A stretch of 64,000 nucleotides of DNA from Rheinheimera pacifica (GCF_024809855.1 NZ_JANUEM010000006.1:62001-126000); one strand, 5' to 3'; positions 1-9,277 are shown, counted from the stretch's first letter. The notes: a model not told the origin generated them from the letters alone. Made by a program: numbers and translations.

Positions 1-1636
1 CGTCAGGCTGCGCAGCTTCGCTTTCAGCGACCAGGCTTTCAGCAAACTCCTCCAGCTCTGAGCTGTCAAAGCTTTGCTCCGGCTCTGTCAGTAAAGTGTC
101 GTCCAGAGTAATGTCCGGCTCAGTTTCAATACTGGCGGTTTCAGTTTCAGGAGCAACGGGCGCAGGGGCCTGGCGTGCCAACGCTGCCAGCATATCCTGC
201 TCCTGGCCGGTCAGCTCAGCCAGTTCATCGTCGTCTTCATCCAGTGCAACTTCTTCAATCAGATCATCTATATCAAATTCGTCAAACACTTCCTCATCCG
301 CCAGCGTGTCAGTGCTTGCCTCTGGCCGGATGTCAGCCTCGTTTAATATATCGTCCTGACTATGATCGTTATCGGCAAGCTCTACAATGGCATCATCATC
401 ATCGGCTGCTGCAAAAAGGGCTGATAAGTCACTGTCAGACAATATATTATCAGTATCAAATAGCGTATCCTGTTTTGCTGGCTGCTCTGCTTTGCTATCT
501 GCCGCAGGCAATAAACTGTCATCTTCAAAAGTGAGGGCATCGTCAAACTGCAGCAGGTCACTGTCAGCACTGCTGTCTGCTAAGATAGTGTCATCAACGA
601 AGGCATCTTCGAGTAATGCATCATCAATTTCGAACAGGCTTTCATCCAGCTCATCATTTTCTTCCAGCGGCGGCAGCGGTGAATGATAGGTTGGATCTGC
701 CAGGGGTTCTGTACGGGCTGCATTAATTACTTCTTCTGTTTTCTGGCCGCGTTTTTTTACCCACAACAACACGCTGAACAGTACCAGCAATGCCGGTATA
801 CAGGCGGCGAGGATCCAGCTTAACGGGTTTTGCAGCAGGCTTTGCCAGTCAAAACTCTGTTCTGCGGCCAGTTTTGCTGCAGCGTCTTCATCCGCTTTAG
901 CTTGCAGTAACTGAGCCTGCTGTTGTACTAACAGCTCAATTTGCTGCTGAATGTCACTGTCCTCACCTAACTGAACCTTCAGTAATTCCAGCTCTTGCTG
1001 CAACTTGGTTAAACTGGTTTTTAACTGCAAATTTTCCTGCGCCATGGTTTCAACCAGTTGCATTGAGTCAGCAAACTGGCTGCGTAAACCGTCAAGCTGC
1101 TGGCGTTGCTGTTCGTCCAGCCGTTTTAACTCTGCCTGCCATTGCGGTGGCGTTATACTGGCTGCAGCACCGCTGTTGCTTGCTGTAGCAACGGGTTTTG
1201 GCGCGGCAGCTTTTTGCCGCTGTGCCCAGATTTTGTCATCCTGCTCAGCTTTTTGTCTGGCAATGCCAACGTCAACCTGCTGGATTTCCTGCAACGATGG
1301 CACCATCAGTATGGCACCGGGTTTTAAGTGATTAAGATTATCTTCAAGAAATGCATCGGGGTTTTTCAGGTATAACGCATACATCACCTGATACAGGCTG
1401 ATATTACCGGCCGGTTTAACACGCTCAGCTACACGCCATAGTGTGTCAGCGGGGCTTAACGGGCCAATTTGTTCAGCTGGTGCAACGGTATCTGTAGCGC
1501 GCGGTCCGCGGATTTGCGAAGGCGTAACCGCATCAGAACCACGCGGCCCACGGATCTGGGTGGTACTTTCCTGTGCCTGCAAGGACGACGAAAAATTGAC
1601 AAGCACAGTAATCAGTAAAACAAATAACCAAGGCAT
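1..1636 (-). CDS. fimV: FimV-like polar hub protein, C-terminal part beyond window
   Basis: FimV-type proteins are inner-membrane, peptidoglycan-binding scaffolds that organise the cell pole and type IV pilus or motility systems. The minus frame stays open from an ATG at 1636 (preceded by GGGGACATTA) to the window edge, about 545 codons. It has an N-terminal signal, two copies of an IRGPR motif (residues about 28 and 43), a LysM-like segment containing DTLWRVAERVKP (about 63-110), a Gln/Leu-rich coiled coil, and one membrane helix at about 273-297 followed by KKRG. A very acidic Asp/Glu-rich cytoplasmic region follows. This order is typical of FimV. The C-terminal TPR-like end is outside the window. 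Asd lies upstream on the same strand, as in many gammaproteobacteria. Confidence 0.88.
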   Translation of the reverse strand, partial: MPWLFVLLITVLVNFSSSLQAQESTTQIRGPRGSDAVTPSQIRGPRATDTVAPAEQIGPLSPADTLWRVAERVKPAGNISLYQVMYALYLKNPDAFLEDNLNHLKPGAILMVPSLQEIQQVDVGIARQKAEQDDKIWAQRQKAAAPKPVATASNSGAAASITPPQWQAELKRLDEQQRQQLDGLRSQFADSMQLVETMAQENLQLKTSLTKLQQELELLKVQLGEDSDIQQQIELLVQQQAQLLQAKADEDAAAKLAAEQSFDWQSLLQNPLSWILAACIPALLVLFSVLLWVKKRGQKTEEVINAARTEPLADPTYHSPLPPLEENDELDESLFEIDDALLEDAFVDDTILADSSADSDLLQFDDALTFEDDSLLPAADSKAEQPAKQDTLFDTDNILSDSDLSALFAAADDDDAIVELADNDHSQDDILNEADIRPEASTDTLADEEVFDEFDIDDLIEEVALDEDDDELAELTGQEQDMLAALARQAPAPVAPETETASIETEPDITLDDTLLTEPEQSFDSSELEEFAESLVAESEAAQPD

Positions 1637-1826
1637 TAATGTCCCCTACCCCAAAATCAGGCGCATTTACAGAAGAAATCGGCAGCAACTGCAGTAATCT
1701 TTAGCGTTAACTGCAAACGACCTGCAAACACTGTTCCAACTATATGTGGTAACTAAATGCTGAAAATATAAAGCAAGGCAGCCATTCTGACCAGTGTTAA
1801 AAAAACGTAGTGAAATTAACCGGGCA

Positions 1827-1855
1827 TAAAAACAACAAGGCCCCATGCGGGGCCT
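1827..1855 (-). terminator. Intrinsic terminator after asd
   Basis: A seven-pair stem (AGGCCCC at 1838-1844 with GGGGCCT at 1849-1855) is followed on the minus strand by the T-rich run TTGTTGTTTTTA. It lies between the asd stop and the fimV start, so fimV probably has its own promoter. Confidence 0.75.
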
Positions 1856-1891
1856 GCCATACCGGGCATTCTATGCCTGGGTTTAATACAA

Positions 1892-2911
1892 CTAGAGATA
1901 ATCGCGGATCAGATGCTCTGCAATCTGAATACTGTTGGTGGCAGCGCCTTTACGGATGTTATCTGCTACAACCCACAGGTTTATGCCATTTTCGTGTGAT
2001 AAATCCTGCCGGATGCGGCCAACAAATACTTCATCCTTACCCGCAGCACTGCATACCTGAGTAGGGAAATCGGCATTGTTTTCCAGTAACACCACACCTG
2101 GCGCTTCGGCCAGCAAGGCTTTTACCTGCTCGACACTGATTGGCATCCGGGTTTCAATATGCACCGCTTCGGCATGGCCGAAAAATACCGGCACCCGTAC
2201 CGCTGTGGCGTTAACAGCAATGCTGTCGTCACCGAAGATCTTCTGCGTTTCCCAGTGCATTTTCATTTCTTCTTTGGTGTAGCCGTTATCCATAAATACA
2301 TCAATTTGCGGGATCACATTAAAGGCGATCTGGCGGGCAAACTGGCCCTCTTTCTCAATCGGGCGGCCATTCATCAGTTGGGCGGCTTCATGCGCTAATG
2401 CCTCTACAGCGTCCTGGCCTGCACCACTTACCGACTGATAGGTTGCAACATTAATACGGCTAATGCCCACTGCATCATGGATAGGCTTTAGTGCCACCAA
2501 CATCTGAATAGTAGAGCAATTTGGGTTGGCAATAATATTGCGGTTGCGGTAATCAGCAATCGCATGAGGGTTAACTTCCGGTACCACCAGAGGGATATCC
2601 GGCTCGTAACGGTAGTGTGAGGTATTGTCGATCACCACACAACCCGCATCAGCAGCCTTTGGCGCATAAATGGCTGAGACACTGCCACCGGCAGAAAACA
2701 AACCAATCTGTGCTTTTGACCAGTCGAAGGTTTCTGCGTCAATAACCTTAATCTTCTTGCCTTTGAACGTCACGGTACCACCAGCAGAGCGGCTGCTGGC
2801 TAAAGGGAACAGTTCAGCAACCGGGAAGTCGCGCTGCTCCAGAATTTCAATTAAATGTTGTCCTACTAATCCTGTTGCTCCTAAAACGGCAACATTATAT
2901 TGCGAAGCCAT
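1892..2911 (-). CDS. asd: Aspartate-semialdehyde dehydrogenase
   Basis: This enzyme makes L-aspartate 4-semialdehyde from aspartyl phosphate with NADPH, the branch point to lysine/diaminopimelate, threonine and methionine. The 339-residue protein begins with the nucleotide-binding motif VLGATGLVGQHL. It carries the catalytic-cysteine segment NPNCSTIQM (about 128-136) and a His-containing motif near residue 240. The start has a good ribosome site (AGAGGAACTGTC-ATG). It follows pdxB by 14 nt, so the two are probably cotranscribed, as with pdxB-usg in enteric bacteria. Because the catalytic Cys and dimer motifs are present, a true Asd is favoured over the inactive paralogue Usg. Confidence 0.9.
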   Translation of the reverse strand: MASQYNVAVLGATGLVGQHLIEILEQRDFPVAELFPLASSRSAGGTVTFKGKKIKVIDAETFDWSKAQIGLFSAGGSVSAIYAPKAADAGCVVIDNTSHYRYEPDIPLVVPEVNPHAIADYRNRNIIANPNCSTIQMLVALKPIHDAVGISRINVATYQSVSGAGQDAVEALAHEAAQLMNGRPIEKEGQFARQIAFNVIPQIDVFMDNGYTKEEMKMHWETQKIFGDDSIAVNATAVRVPVFFGHAEAVHIETRMPISVEQVKALLAEAPGVVLLENNADFPTQVCSAAGKDEVFVGRIRQDLSHENGINLWVVADNIRKGAATNSIQIAEHLIRDYL

Positions 2912-2925
2912 GACAGTTCCTCTAG

Positions 2926-4047
2926 TTATTGTGCGAGGCTAAAACCTAACTGCGGCAGATAAGCGGGTATCACTTTGCCACACAGTTGTAATGAGCTGAA
3001 TTCACGCCGCGGTGGATATGACTTTCGAAGCCAGTCAAAGCCGTTACGCTGCAGGTAATGGCGCAGTATTGCATCATCACGCCGCACATCATATAACAGT
3101 CTTGCCAAATTTTGGACATCTGGAAGCCCAAAATCTGCACTAATTTGCAATTTTTCCATTGCTGGCACTGCAAGCAACTGGCTTAACTGTTGTTTTACCG
3201 GTTGGCCAAACAATTCACAGCAGCGCTGGTATAACATTTCGGTACCACGGGCTTTGCCTTCAACGCTATGGCCGGCAATATGTGCTGTGGCAATATCAAT
3301 ATAAGGTAGTAATGCCGTAAGAATATCCGGCTCTTGCTCCCACACATCCAGCACCACCGCTCTCCTGTGACTGGTACGGCTCAGATCGCCAAGTAAGGCC
3401 TGATTATCCACCACTGCGCCACGTGAGGCGTTAATAATTGCACAATCGGGTTTGAGCTGCGCTAATGTTGTGTCATTCAGTAAATGTCGGGTTGCAAAAG
3501 GGCCGTTGCTAATAAGCGGAGTATGAAAGCTAATAATATCGGCTTGCCGGCATACATCTGCAAAATCAGTATGGGCAAAATCAGCCTCCTGCTGTGCCCG
3601 CAGCGGATCGCATTGTAATACGGTAATATTAAGTGCCCGTAAGGCATTTACCAGCCGCTGGCCAATATTGCCCACGCCAACTACACCGACGATTTTTTCA
3701 GTTAACTGCCACTGATATTTATCGGCCAGACACCACAGGCTGCTAAGCACATATTCGACCACAGATTGCGCATTACAACCCGGCGCACTGGAAAAACTGA
3801 TATTACGCTGTGCCAGGTAAGGCTGATCAATATGATCCATACCAATGGTGGCAGTACCAACAAAGCGCAGTTGCGGGCACTGGCTTAACAAAGCAGCATT
3901 TACCGGTGTTACTGAGCGCACCAGCAGAATATCAGCCCCGGCCAGTTGCTCAGCCGTTACAGTACGGCCATTAAATAAGCTGACATTACCAAACTGAGCA
4001 AAAAATGGCTGCACCAGCGGCATGTTCTCATCAGCAAAAATGCGCAT
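2926..4047 (-). CDS. pdxB: 4-phosphoerythronate dehydrogenase
   Basis: PdxB is the NAD-dependent dehydrogenase of the DXP-dependent pyridoxal phosphate pathway, oxidising 4-phosphoerythronate. The 373-residue product has the D-2-hydroxyacid dehydrogenase fold: substrate domain, Rossmann motif GVVGVGNIGQRL (about 118-129), INASRGAVVD with the substrate-binding Arg, DVWEQEP, and the catalytic His in TAHIAGHS (about 255). The C-terminal dimerisation domain of PdxB is present. The frame extends 30 codons further upstream, but ATG 4047 matches family starts (MRIFADENMP) and has an AGGGA site. The extension would also run through a hairpin at 4094-4123. Confidence 0.93.
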   Translation of the reverse strand: MRIFADENMPLVQPFFAQFGNVSLFNGRTVTAEQLAGADILLVRSVTPVNAALLSQCPQLRFVGTATIGMDHIDQPYLAQRNISFSSAPGCNAQSVVEYVLSSLWCLADKYQWQLTEKIVGVVGVGNIGQRLVNALRALNITVLQCDPLRAQQEADFAHTDFADVCRQADIISFHTPLISNGPFATRHLLNDTTLAQLKPDCAIINASRGAVVDNQALLGDLSRTSHRRAVVLDVWEQEPDILTALLPYIDIATAHIAGHSVEGKARGTEMLYQRCCELFGQPVKQQLSQLLAVPAMEKLQISADFGLPDVQNLARLLYDVRRDDAILRHYLQRNGFDWLRKSYPPRREFSSLQLCGKVIPAYLPQLGFSLAQ

Positions 4048-4093
4048 AAGGTTTCCCTGCAAATATTTTGCGCCAGAGTGTAGCAAATAGCAT

Positions 4094-4123
4094 AAAGCCA
4101 GCCTATCGAAACAGGCTGGCTTT
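4094..4123 (-). terminator. Hairpin between DUF4198 gene and pdxB
   Basis: A perfect 11-bp stem (AAAGCCAGCCT with AGGCTGGCTTT, 8-nt loop) lies between the DUF4198 stop and the pdxB start. The T-run on the minus side is short, so termination may be partial. Confidence 0.55.
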
Positions 4124-4149
4124 ACAGGATAAAACAATAAATTGCTTGG

Positions 4150-4950
4150 TTATGGCAGAGCCACTTCAAAGGTAAAGGTCACCGATTCACGTACTTTATC
4201 TGCCAGAGCGGTAGCAGTATCAGCAGAGTACGATGCTTCAATTAAATAGCGCCCGGCGTGTTGTGGCGTAAAACTAAACTGGCCTTTGCTGTCGGTTTCA
4301 AATTCAACCCGGCCAGCATCGTTACGATACAACTCACCTTCATAAGAAAGGATGCCTTTTACTCCCGCCTGCGGTTTACCATCCAGATGAAATACAAATT
4401 GCAGTGTTTCTTCTGCTACCGCATCGGCCGGGTGTGTATTGCTACTGATTTCCAGCCCGGCGTTTTGTAGTTTCAGCACCGTTTGTGTCGGGCTGTTTAC
4501 TGTAACATAAGCAAAATTGCGGCTGCGCATTTGCACTGTTTCTACTTTTGAGGCTCCGGCGGGTAGCTGTGCCGCACGCTCCTGTTTATTTGCCATTAGC
4601 CGTTTGCGCTCACCGTTTAGCTCATAGCTGGTGAAATAACGCAGCGGGTTAGCCATTTCCAGCCGGTAAGTCCCATCGCCGGATAGCTGTACATCGGCCA
4701 TAGATTTACGCTTACCCTGATATACAGTCGTCACATCCTGTGCTTTGCCATCAGGGGTATACAGTTTAAGGCTGGTTAAACCAATGCCTTTATCCGGTAC
4801 GAATGTCATGTTGGCAGCTGAGGCATCCACGGCTATCCAGCTGTCTTGCTTAGATAACACGTAGTGGCTGGGTATCAGCCATAATGTATGAGCACTGACA
4901 CTGGCACTGATACACAATGCCGACATTACTAATGCTGCTTTTTTTAACAT
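4150..4950 (-). CDS. DUF4198 periplasmic protein
   Basis: This is a secreted 266-residue protein with a cleavable signal peptide ending SASVSAH. The mature start HTLWLIPSHYVL, an N-terminal beta domain, and a C-terminal GRYLIEASY beta-sandwich segment match DUF4198 proteins, which are often found beside metal-uptake genes. The exact function is unknown. It is the last gene of a three-gene set with a DUF2271 protein and a PepSY membrane protein (gaps 32 and 38 nt). The candidate Fur site upstream of the first gene suggests a role under iron limitation, by inference. The ATG at 4950 has an AGGAATATTGAA site. Confidence 0.8.
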   Translation of the reverse strand: MLKKAALVMSALCISASVSAHTLWLIPSHYVLSKQDSWIAVDASAANMTFVPDKGIGLTSLKLYTPDGKAQDVTTVYQGKRKSMADVQLSGDGTYRLEMANPLRYFTSYELNGERKRLMANKQERAAQLPAGASKVETVQMRSRNFAYVTVNSPTQTVLKLQNAGLEISSNTHPADAVAEETLQFVFHLDGKPQAGVKGILSYEGELYRNDAGRVEFETDSKGQFSFTPQHAGRYLIEASYSADTATALADKVRESVTFTFEVALP

Positions 4951-4988
4951 TTCAATATTCCTTAATAGTCTGTCAATTCAGGTATTAC

Positions 4989-5486
4989 TCAGCGCAATAT
5001 TGCGCTGATGTCGCCAAGCTCACCATCGGCGGCTATTTCGATTACTGCATTTGTCGCTGGCAGGGTAAAATCATGCTTAGCCAGGCTACGGCCTCCCTGC
5101 TCACGTGCTGCTTCAACAAAAAGCGTATACTTGCCAGCCGGCAGTGCACTGCCGTCATCGTTGCTTCCGTCCCAGTGCAGGGTGTAGCTACCTGGCTTTT
5201 GCGTGGCACCGCTTACGGCATCCACCAGGGCGGTGTTGCTGCGGCCGATTTTGCGCCAAAAGCGGCGTAAATCTTTTAACCAGTCTGGTTTTTCTACCCA
5301 CAGCGCAATCAGTTTTACCGGTTGCTGCTGTGCATCTTCAATCCACACGGCAACATAAGGCCGGTGGTACTGGCTGGTTTCTATTGCCGGTAATTCCAGC
5401 TTAATATCGCTTTGTGCAGCCTGTGCCGTTGTGTGGCCAAATAAGGCCGCTGCACATACACATAAACAAGCACCGGTTAACTTCAT
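4989..5486 (-). CDS. DUF2271 periplasmic protein
   Basis: The product is about 165 residues with a signal peptide (MKLTGACLCVCAAALFG up to TAQAA). Its mature part matches DUF2271: PYVAVWIEDAQ, an LWVEKPDWLKDLRRFW segment, a SGATQKPG motif and WDGSNDDG followed by PAGKYTLFVEAAREQGG. Such proteins commonly sit with PepSY membrane proteins and FMN-transfer or iron-uptake genes, but no biochemical role is established. ATG 5486 was chosen over 5510 because it carries AGAGGGAACATT and begins a clean signal peptide. It is the middle gene of the set. Confidence 0.82.
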   Translation of the reverse strand: MKLTGACLCVCAAALFGHTTAQAAQSDIKLELPAIETSQYHRPYVAVWIEDAQQQPVKLIALWVEKPDWLKDLRRFWRKIGRSNTALVDAVSGATQKPGSYTLHWDGSNDDGSALPAGKYTLFVEAAREQGGRSLAKHDFTLPATNAVIEIAADGELGDISAILR

Positions 5487-5518
5487 AATGTTCCCTCTGC
5501 AATACGCCAACAGCGGCG

Positions 5519-6148
5519 TTAATGTAACGACAAGATATATGCAAACAAACTGATAAAAATACCCAGCATGGCCAGGCTGTTACCGACACTGCGCCGCGTG
5601 GCTTGCTTAAGCATCAGATAAAACCCGGTCAGAGCAAAAATAATGCAGGCAACTGCAGTAAGATCAATTAACAACAGCCAGCTAAGCCCGGCATTGCGGC
5701 CTTTGTGTAAATCGTTTAGCAGTGCCAGATAGCCATTAAACTCCAGCTCCAGCTCGGCAGTGTTGGCGGCAAAATCAACCACTACTGAGGCATACCCGGC
5801 CGGGCGTTTAAAATCCAGTTCCAGCAAGCTATCGTCAGTATCAAACTGATAACTGAATACCGATGCTTTAACCTGATGCTCGCGGCTCAGCCAATCACGA
5901 AACTGCAAAGCAATGGCAGCTTGCTCGCTGTCTGACTGAGGTAAATCGGAATATTGCAAGGCCTCAGGTAATGTCAGCACTTGCTGACGGCTGCTTTTAC
6001 CAGCCGTGCTGTACAACAGATCAGGGTGGTTCAGGGTTATGCCGGTAATAGCAAAAAACAGCAGCAGTACCAACACCAGCATTGAGCTGTAGCTGTGCAG
6101 CAACCGCATAAATTTTGCCAGCACAGGGCCACGACCTCGTTCTATCAT
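5519..6148 (-). CDS. PepSY-associated membrane protein
   Basis: This 209-residue inner-membrane protein has a membrane helix near residues 20-40 with the PepSY_TM signature (LHSYSSMLVLVLLLFFAITG then TLNHPDL). A periplasmic domain (about 45-145) follows, then LNDLHKGRNAG and two C-terminal helices (about 153-175 and 187-207). Proteins of this type are linked to siderophore uptake or periplasmic electron transfer, but the precise role here is unknown. It is the promoter-proximal gene of the DUF2271/DUF4198 set. The start at 6148 has only a weak ribosome site; an ATG 13 codons in is the alternative. Confidence 0.82.
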   Translation of the reverse strand: MIERGRGPVLAKFMRLLHSYSSMLVLVLLLFFAITGITLNHPDLLYSTAGKSSRQQVLTLPEALQYSDLPQSDSEQAAIALQFRDWLSREHQVKASVFSYQFDTDDSLLELDFKRPAGYASVVVDFAANTAELELEFNGYLALLNDLHKGRNAGLSWLLLIDLTAVACIIFALTGFYLMLKQATRRSVGNSLAMLGIFISLFAYILSLH

Positions 6149-6178
6149 TACAACACTACCGGTAAAAAAGTTATCGGC

Positions 6179-6207
6179 ATAATACTGATAACAATTCGCA
6201 TTTGCAA
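6179..6207 (-). promoter_or_regulatory. Promoter with Fur-box-like palindrome for the PepSY operon
   Basis: On the minus strand TTGCAA (6202-6207) and TATTAT (6179-6184) are separated by exactly 17 nt, a good sigma-70 promoter. The spacer holds TGCGAATTGTTATCA (6186-6200), which matches 11 of 14 defined positions of the 7-1-7 Fur motif TGATAAT-N-ATTATCA. Bound Fur would block polymerase. Motif matching was done by eye. Confidence 0.6.
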
Positions 6208-6220
6208 CAAAAAAACAAGG

Positions 6221-6247
6221 TATAAAAAAGGCGCATTTAAGCGCCTT
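6221..6247 (-). terminator. Intrinsic terminator after folE
   Basis: AAGGCGC (6228-6234) pairs with GCGCCTT (6241-6247) around a 6-nt loop. On the minus strand it is followed by TTTTTTATA. It ends folE transcription before the PepSY promoter. Confidence 0.8.
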
Positions 6248-6276
6248 AATATCAGTAAACTATACAAAACAAAGCT

Positions 6277-6921
6277 TTAGTAGCGGGCAAGAAACTCGGC
6301 GCGGGTACGGCCATCATCTTTAAAGATACCGCCAAGCGCTGTAGTTTGGGTTTTGGAGTTAACATCCATTACGCCACGCGATTTTACGCAGTAATGCACC
6401 GCTTCCATTGTTACCGCCACATTTTGGGTTTGCAGCAAGGTTTGCATTGCCACCAGAACCTGTTGCGTTAAACGTTCCTGCACCTGCGGGCGCTGAGCAA
6501 AAAAGCGTACTATACGGTTAATTTTTGATAAACCGATAATGCGTTTTTCCGGAATATAGGCCACCGTTGCATAACCATCAATCGTAACAAAATGATGCTC
6601 GCAGGTGCTGGTAAAGCTGATATCCTTCACCTTCACCATTTCCTTTACCTGCATTTTGTTTTCAATCAATGCCATTTTCGGGAAGTTAGCATAATTAAGG
6701 CCGCCAAAAATCTCATCAACATACATTTTGGCAATCCGGTGCGGTGTTTCGCTTAAGCTGTCATCCCGTAAATCCAGGCCCAGCGTGCTGACAACTTCCG
6801 CCATCAGGCTGTTTATCTTGTCGTACTTCTGATCGCGCGACAAACCATTGTCCAGCATCGGAGTTTCTAACCCCAGTGCTTCTAATGCGCTTCGTACCAA
6901 TACTGCTTCTTCTGATAACAT
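6277..6921 (-). CDS. folE: GTP cyclohydrolase I
   Basis: FolE converts GTP to 7,8-dihydroneopterin triphosphate, the first step of folate (and, via queuosine, tRNA modification) pathways. The 214-residue protein has the family zinc ligands in STCEHHF (Cys, two His) and in HYCVKSRG (Cys), plus the helix signature [19 protein letters not shown] and [26 protein letters not shown] 6921 gives the normal length; an upstream in-frame codon would add 15 residues that are not family-like. It stands alone with its own terminator. Confidence 0.95.
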   Translation of the reverse strand: MLSEEAVLVRSALEALGLETPMLDNGLSRDQKYDKINSLMAEVVSTLGLDLRDDSLSETPHRIAKMYVDEIFGGLNYANFPKMALIENKMQVKEMVKVKDISFTSTCEHHFVTIDGYATVAYIPEKRIIGLSKINRIVRFFAQRPQVQERLTQQVLVAMQTLLQTQNVAVTMEAVHYCVKSRGVMDVNSKTQTTALGGIFKDDGRTRAEFLARY

Positions 6922-7064
6922 AACTATATCCAAACCGGCTGTTAGACCAACAATACGTGCCGCCAAGGCCGATAGTTTAAGAGTAAAGTCATTTTTTTGC
7001 CATTTTTATGATCAGCAAAGCCCTGCAGCCGGGAAAACCGCAAGGCTTTAAACAGCAGAAAGGC

Positions 7065-7418
7065 TTATTGCACCAGCGACAGGGCTTCCAGTAACTCGCG
7101 CGGTTCAACCTCAGGGCCGTTTAAACTTTCGTCCCAGTTAGTGCCAATTAACACGCCATCATCGTACATTTCTTTTAACCAGCCATCACAAAATACATCC
7201 AGCGGAATGGCTTCTGCTTTATACACTGCCCACTCTTCTGAGCAATGCGCTGTAGCAGATGCTTCATCTGACCAGAATGGCATTACGTCAGTGTCTTCAA
7301 ATTCTACCGATTCAACTACCAGCAGATCTTCACCGTCTGCTAATACATAAACCACACCATGGGTTTTAGCTTCTTCAACGAAACGCTGAAAACTGGGATC
7401 TTGCGCAAATTGACTCAT
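7065..7418 (-). CDS. DUF2750 domain protein
   Basis: The product is a soluble acidic protein of 117 residues. FQRFVEEAKTHGVVYVLADG near the start, followed by MPFWSDEASA and CDGWLKEMYDDGVLIGTNWDE, is the pattern of DUF2750, a small cytoplasmic family of unknown function. ATG 7418 was chosen because GGTGG lies eight bases upstream; the ATG at 7424 is too close to this site and 7469 has none. It is transcribed away from ettA. Confidence 0.75.
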   Translation of the reverse strand: MSQFAQDPSFQRFVEEAKTHGVVYVLADGEDLLVVESVEFEDTDVMPFWSDEASATAHCSEEWAVYKAEAIPLDVFCDGWLKEMYDDGVLIGTNWDESLNGPEVEPRELLEALSLVQ

Positions 7419-7578
7419 ATTCATTTCCACCCGGGGTAAAGTACCATTTGCTATTAGACCAGAAAGCACGGCGTAAAAGCGAGTTTTATCTTATCTGCCC
7501 TCGCCGCGCCTTTCCCTGCCCGGTGAAAATAACGTACAATTGCCGACACTATTACCCGCAATGATAAGCAGATAAAAC

Positions 7579-9240
7579 ATGGCTCAATATATCTACTCAA
7601 TGCATCGTGTGTCGAAGGTGGTGCCACCTAAGCGCACTATTTTAAAAGACATTTCATTATCTTTCTTCCCCGGCGCCAAAATTGGTGTGCTGGGCTTAAA
7701 CGGCTCCGGTAAATCGACCCTGCTGCGCATTATGGCAGGTGTCGATAAAGAGTTTGAAGGCGAAGCCCGGCCACTGGCAGGCACTAAAATAGGCTATCTG
7801 CCGCAAGAGCCTCAATTGGATCCAAGCAAAACAGTACGTGAAATCGTTGAAGAGGCCGTCAGTGACGTTAAAAATGCCCTGACCCGCTTAGATGAAGTTT
7901 ACGCTGCCTATGCTGATGAAAATGCTGACTTTGATGCCTTAGCCCGCGAGCAAGGCGAACTGGAAGCCCTGATCCAGGCTAAAGAAGGCCATAACCTGGA
8001 TAATACGCTGGAGCGCGCCGCCGATGCACTGCGCCTGCCACCGTGGGATGCCAAGATTGAGCATTTATCCGGTGGTGAACGCCGCCGCGTGGCTATTTGC
8101 CGCTTATTGCTAGAACGGCCAGACATGCTGTTGCTGGACGAACCAACCAACCACCTGGACGCCGAATCTGTTGCCTGGCTGGAGCGCTTCCTGCACGATT
8201 ACCCCGGCACTGTCGTAGCCATTACCCACGACCGTTATTTCCTTGATAACGTTGCTGGCTGGATTTTAGAGCTGGACCGTGGCTATGGCATTCCTTGGGA
8301 AGGTAATTACTCTTCCTGGCTGGAGCAAAAAGATGCCCGTTTACAACAGGAAGAAAAAACCGAAAATGCCCGCCAGCGCTCAATTAAGCAGGAGCTTGAA
8401 TGGGTGCGTACTAACCCGAAAGGCCGGCATGCCAAGAGTAAAGCGCGGATGGCACGCTTTGAAGAACTGCAAAGCCAGGAGTTTCAAAAGCGCAACGAAA
8501 CCAACGAGCTGTTTATTCCACCAGGGCCGCGCCTGGGCGATAAAGTGCTGGAAGTTAACCACCTGCGTAAGTCTTTTGGCGATCGCTTATTGATCGATGA
8601 TTTAAGCTTCAGTATTCCCAAAGGCGCTATCGTTGGTATTATCGGCCCGAACGGTGCCGGTAAATCGACATTATTTAAAATGATCAGCGGCGCAGAGCAA
8701 GCTGACTCCGGTGATATCAGTGTCGGCGACACCGTGCAATTAGCCAGTGTTGATCAGTTCCGCGACAATATGAACCCGAAAAACACCGTATGGCAGGAAA
8801 TTTCTAACGGTCAGGATATGCTGCAAATAGGCAACTTTCAGATCCCCAGCCGGGCTTACGTGGGCCGCTTTAACTTTAAAGGTAACGATCAGCAAAAATT
8901 TATCGGTGAGCTATCGGGCGGCGAGCGTAACCGTGTACATTTAGCTGCACTGCTAAAAGCCGGCGGCAATATGTTGCTACTGGATGAGCCGACCAACGAT
9001 TTGGACGTAGAAACACTGCGCGCCCTTGAAAACGCCCTGCTCGACTTCCCGGGCTGCGCTATGGTGATTTCGCATGACCGTTGGTTCCTTGACCGTATCG
9101 CTACGCATATTCTGGATTACCGTGATGAAGGCAAAGTGAATTTCTTTGAAGGTAACTACTCAGACTATGAAACCTGGTTAAAGGCCACTTATGGTGCGGA
9201 TGCTTTAGAGCCACACCGTATTAAGTACAAAAAAATCTGA
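7579..9240 (+). CDS. ettA: Energy-dependent translational throttle protein EttA (ABC-F)
   Basis: EttA is a cytoplasmic ABC-F ATPase that binds the ribosomal E site and gates the first peptide bond according to the ATP/ADP ratio. The 553-residue protein has two ABC domains and no membrane segments. First: Walker A GLNGSGKST (about 39), signature LSGGERRRVA (about 160), Walker B LLLDEPTNHLD. Second: GPNGAGKST (about 355), LSGGERNRVH, LLLDEPTNDLD. The linker between the domains is basic (KGRHAKSKARMARFEELQ), as in the family. Length and the ending HRIKYKKI match EttA well. Confidence 0.96.
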   Translation: MAQYIYSMHRVSKVVPPKRTILKDISLSFFPGAKIGVLGLNGSGKSTLLRIMAGVDKEFEGEARPLAGTKIGYLPQEPQLDPSKTVREIVEEAVSDVKNALTRLDEVYAAYADENADFDALAREQGELEALIQAKEGHNLDNTLERAADALRLPPWDAKIEHLSGGERRRVAICRLLLERPDMLLLDEPTNHLDAESVAWLERFLHDYPGTVVAITHDRYFLDNVAGWILELDRGYGIPWEGNYSSWLEQKDARLQQEEKTENARQRSIKQELEWVRTNPKGRHAKSKARMARFEELQSQEFQKRNETNELFIPPGPRLGDKVLEVNHLRKSFGDRLLIDDLSFSIPKGAIVGIIGPNGAGKSTLFKMISGAEQADSGDISVGDTVQLASVDQFRDNMNPKNTVWQEISNGQDMLQIGNFQIPSRAYVGRFNFKGNDQQKFIGELSGGERNRVHLAALLKAGGNMLLLDEPTNDLDVETLRALENALLDFPGCAMVISHDRWFLDRIATHILDYRDEGKVNFFEGNYSDYETWLKATYGADALEPHRIKYKKI

Positions 9241-9250
9241 TGCGTTATAA

Positions 9251-9277
9251 CGCCCGCTACACTGCGGGCGTTTTTTT
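9251..9277 (+). terminator. Intrinsic terminator after ettA
   Basis: A perfect 7-bp GC-rich stem (CGCCCGC with GCGGGCG, loop TACACT) is followed by seven T. It overlaps the stop codon of the convergent gene on the other strand. Confidence 0.9.

Noticed and set aside
96..686. Ser-rich plus-strand ORFs at the window start
   Set aside because: They are antisense to the acidic region of FimV, whose Asp/Glu codons read as Ser-rich frames.
4048..4137. N-terminal extension of pdxB by 30 codons
   Set aside because: The extension crosses a hairpin, lacks family similarity, and ATG 4047 has a better ribosome site.
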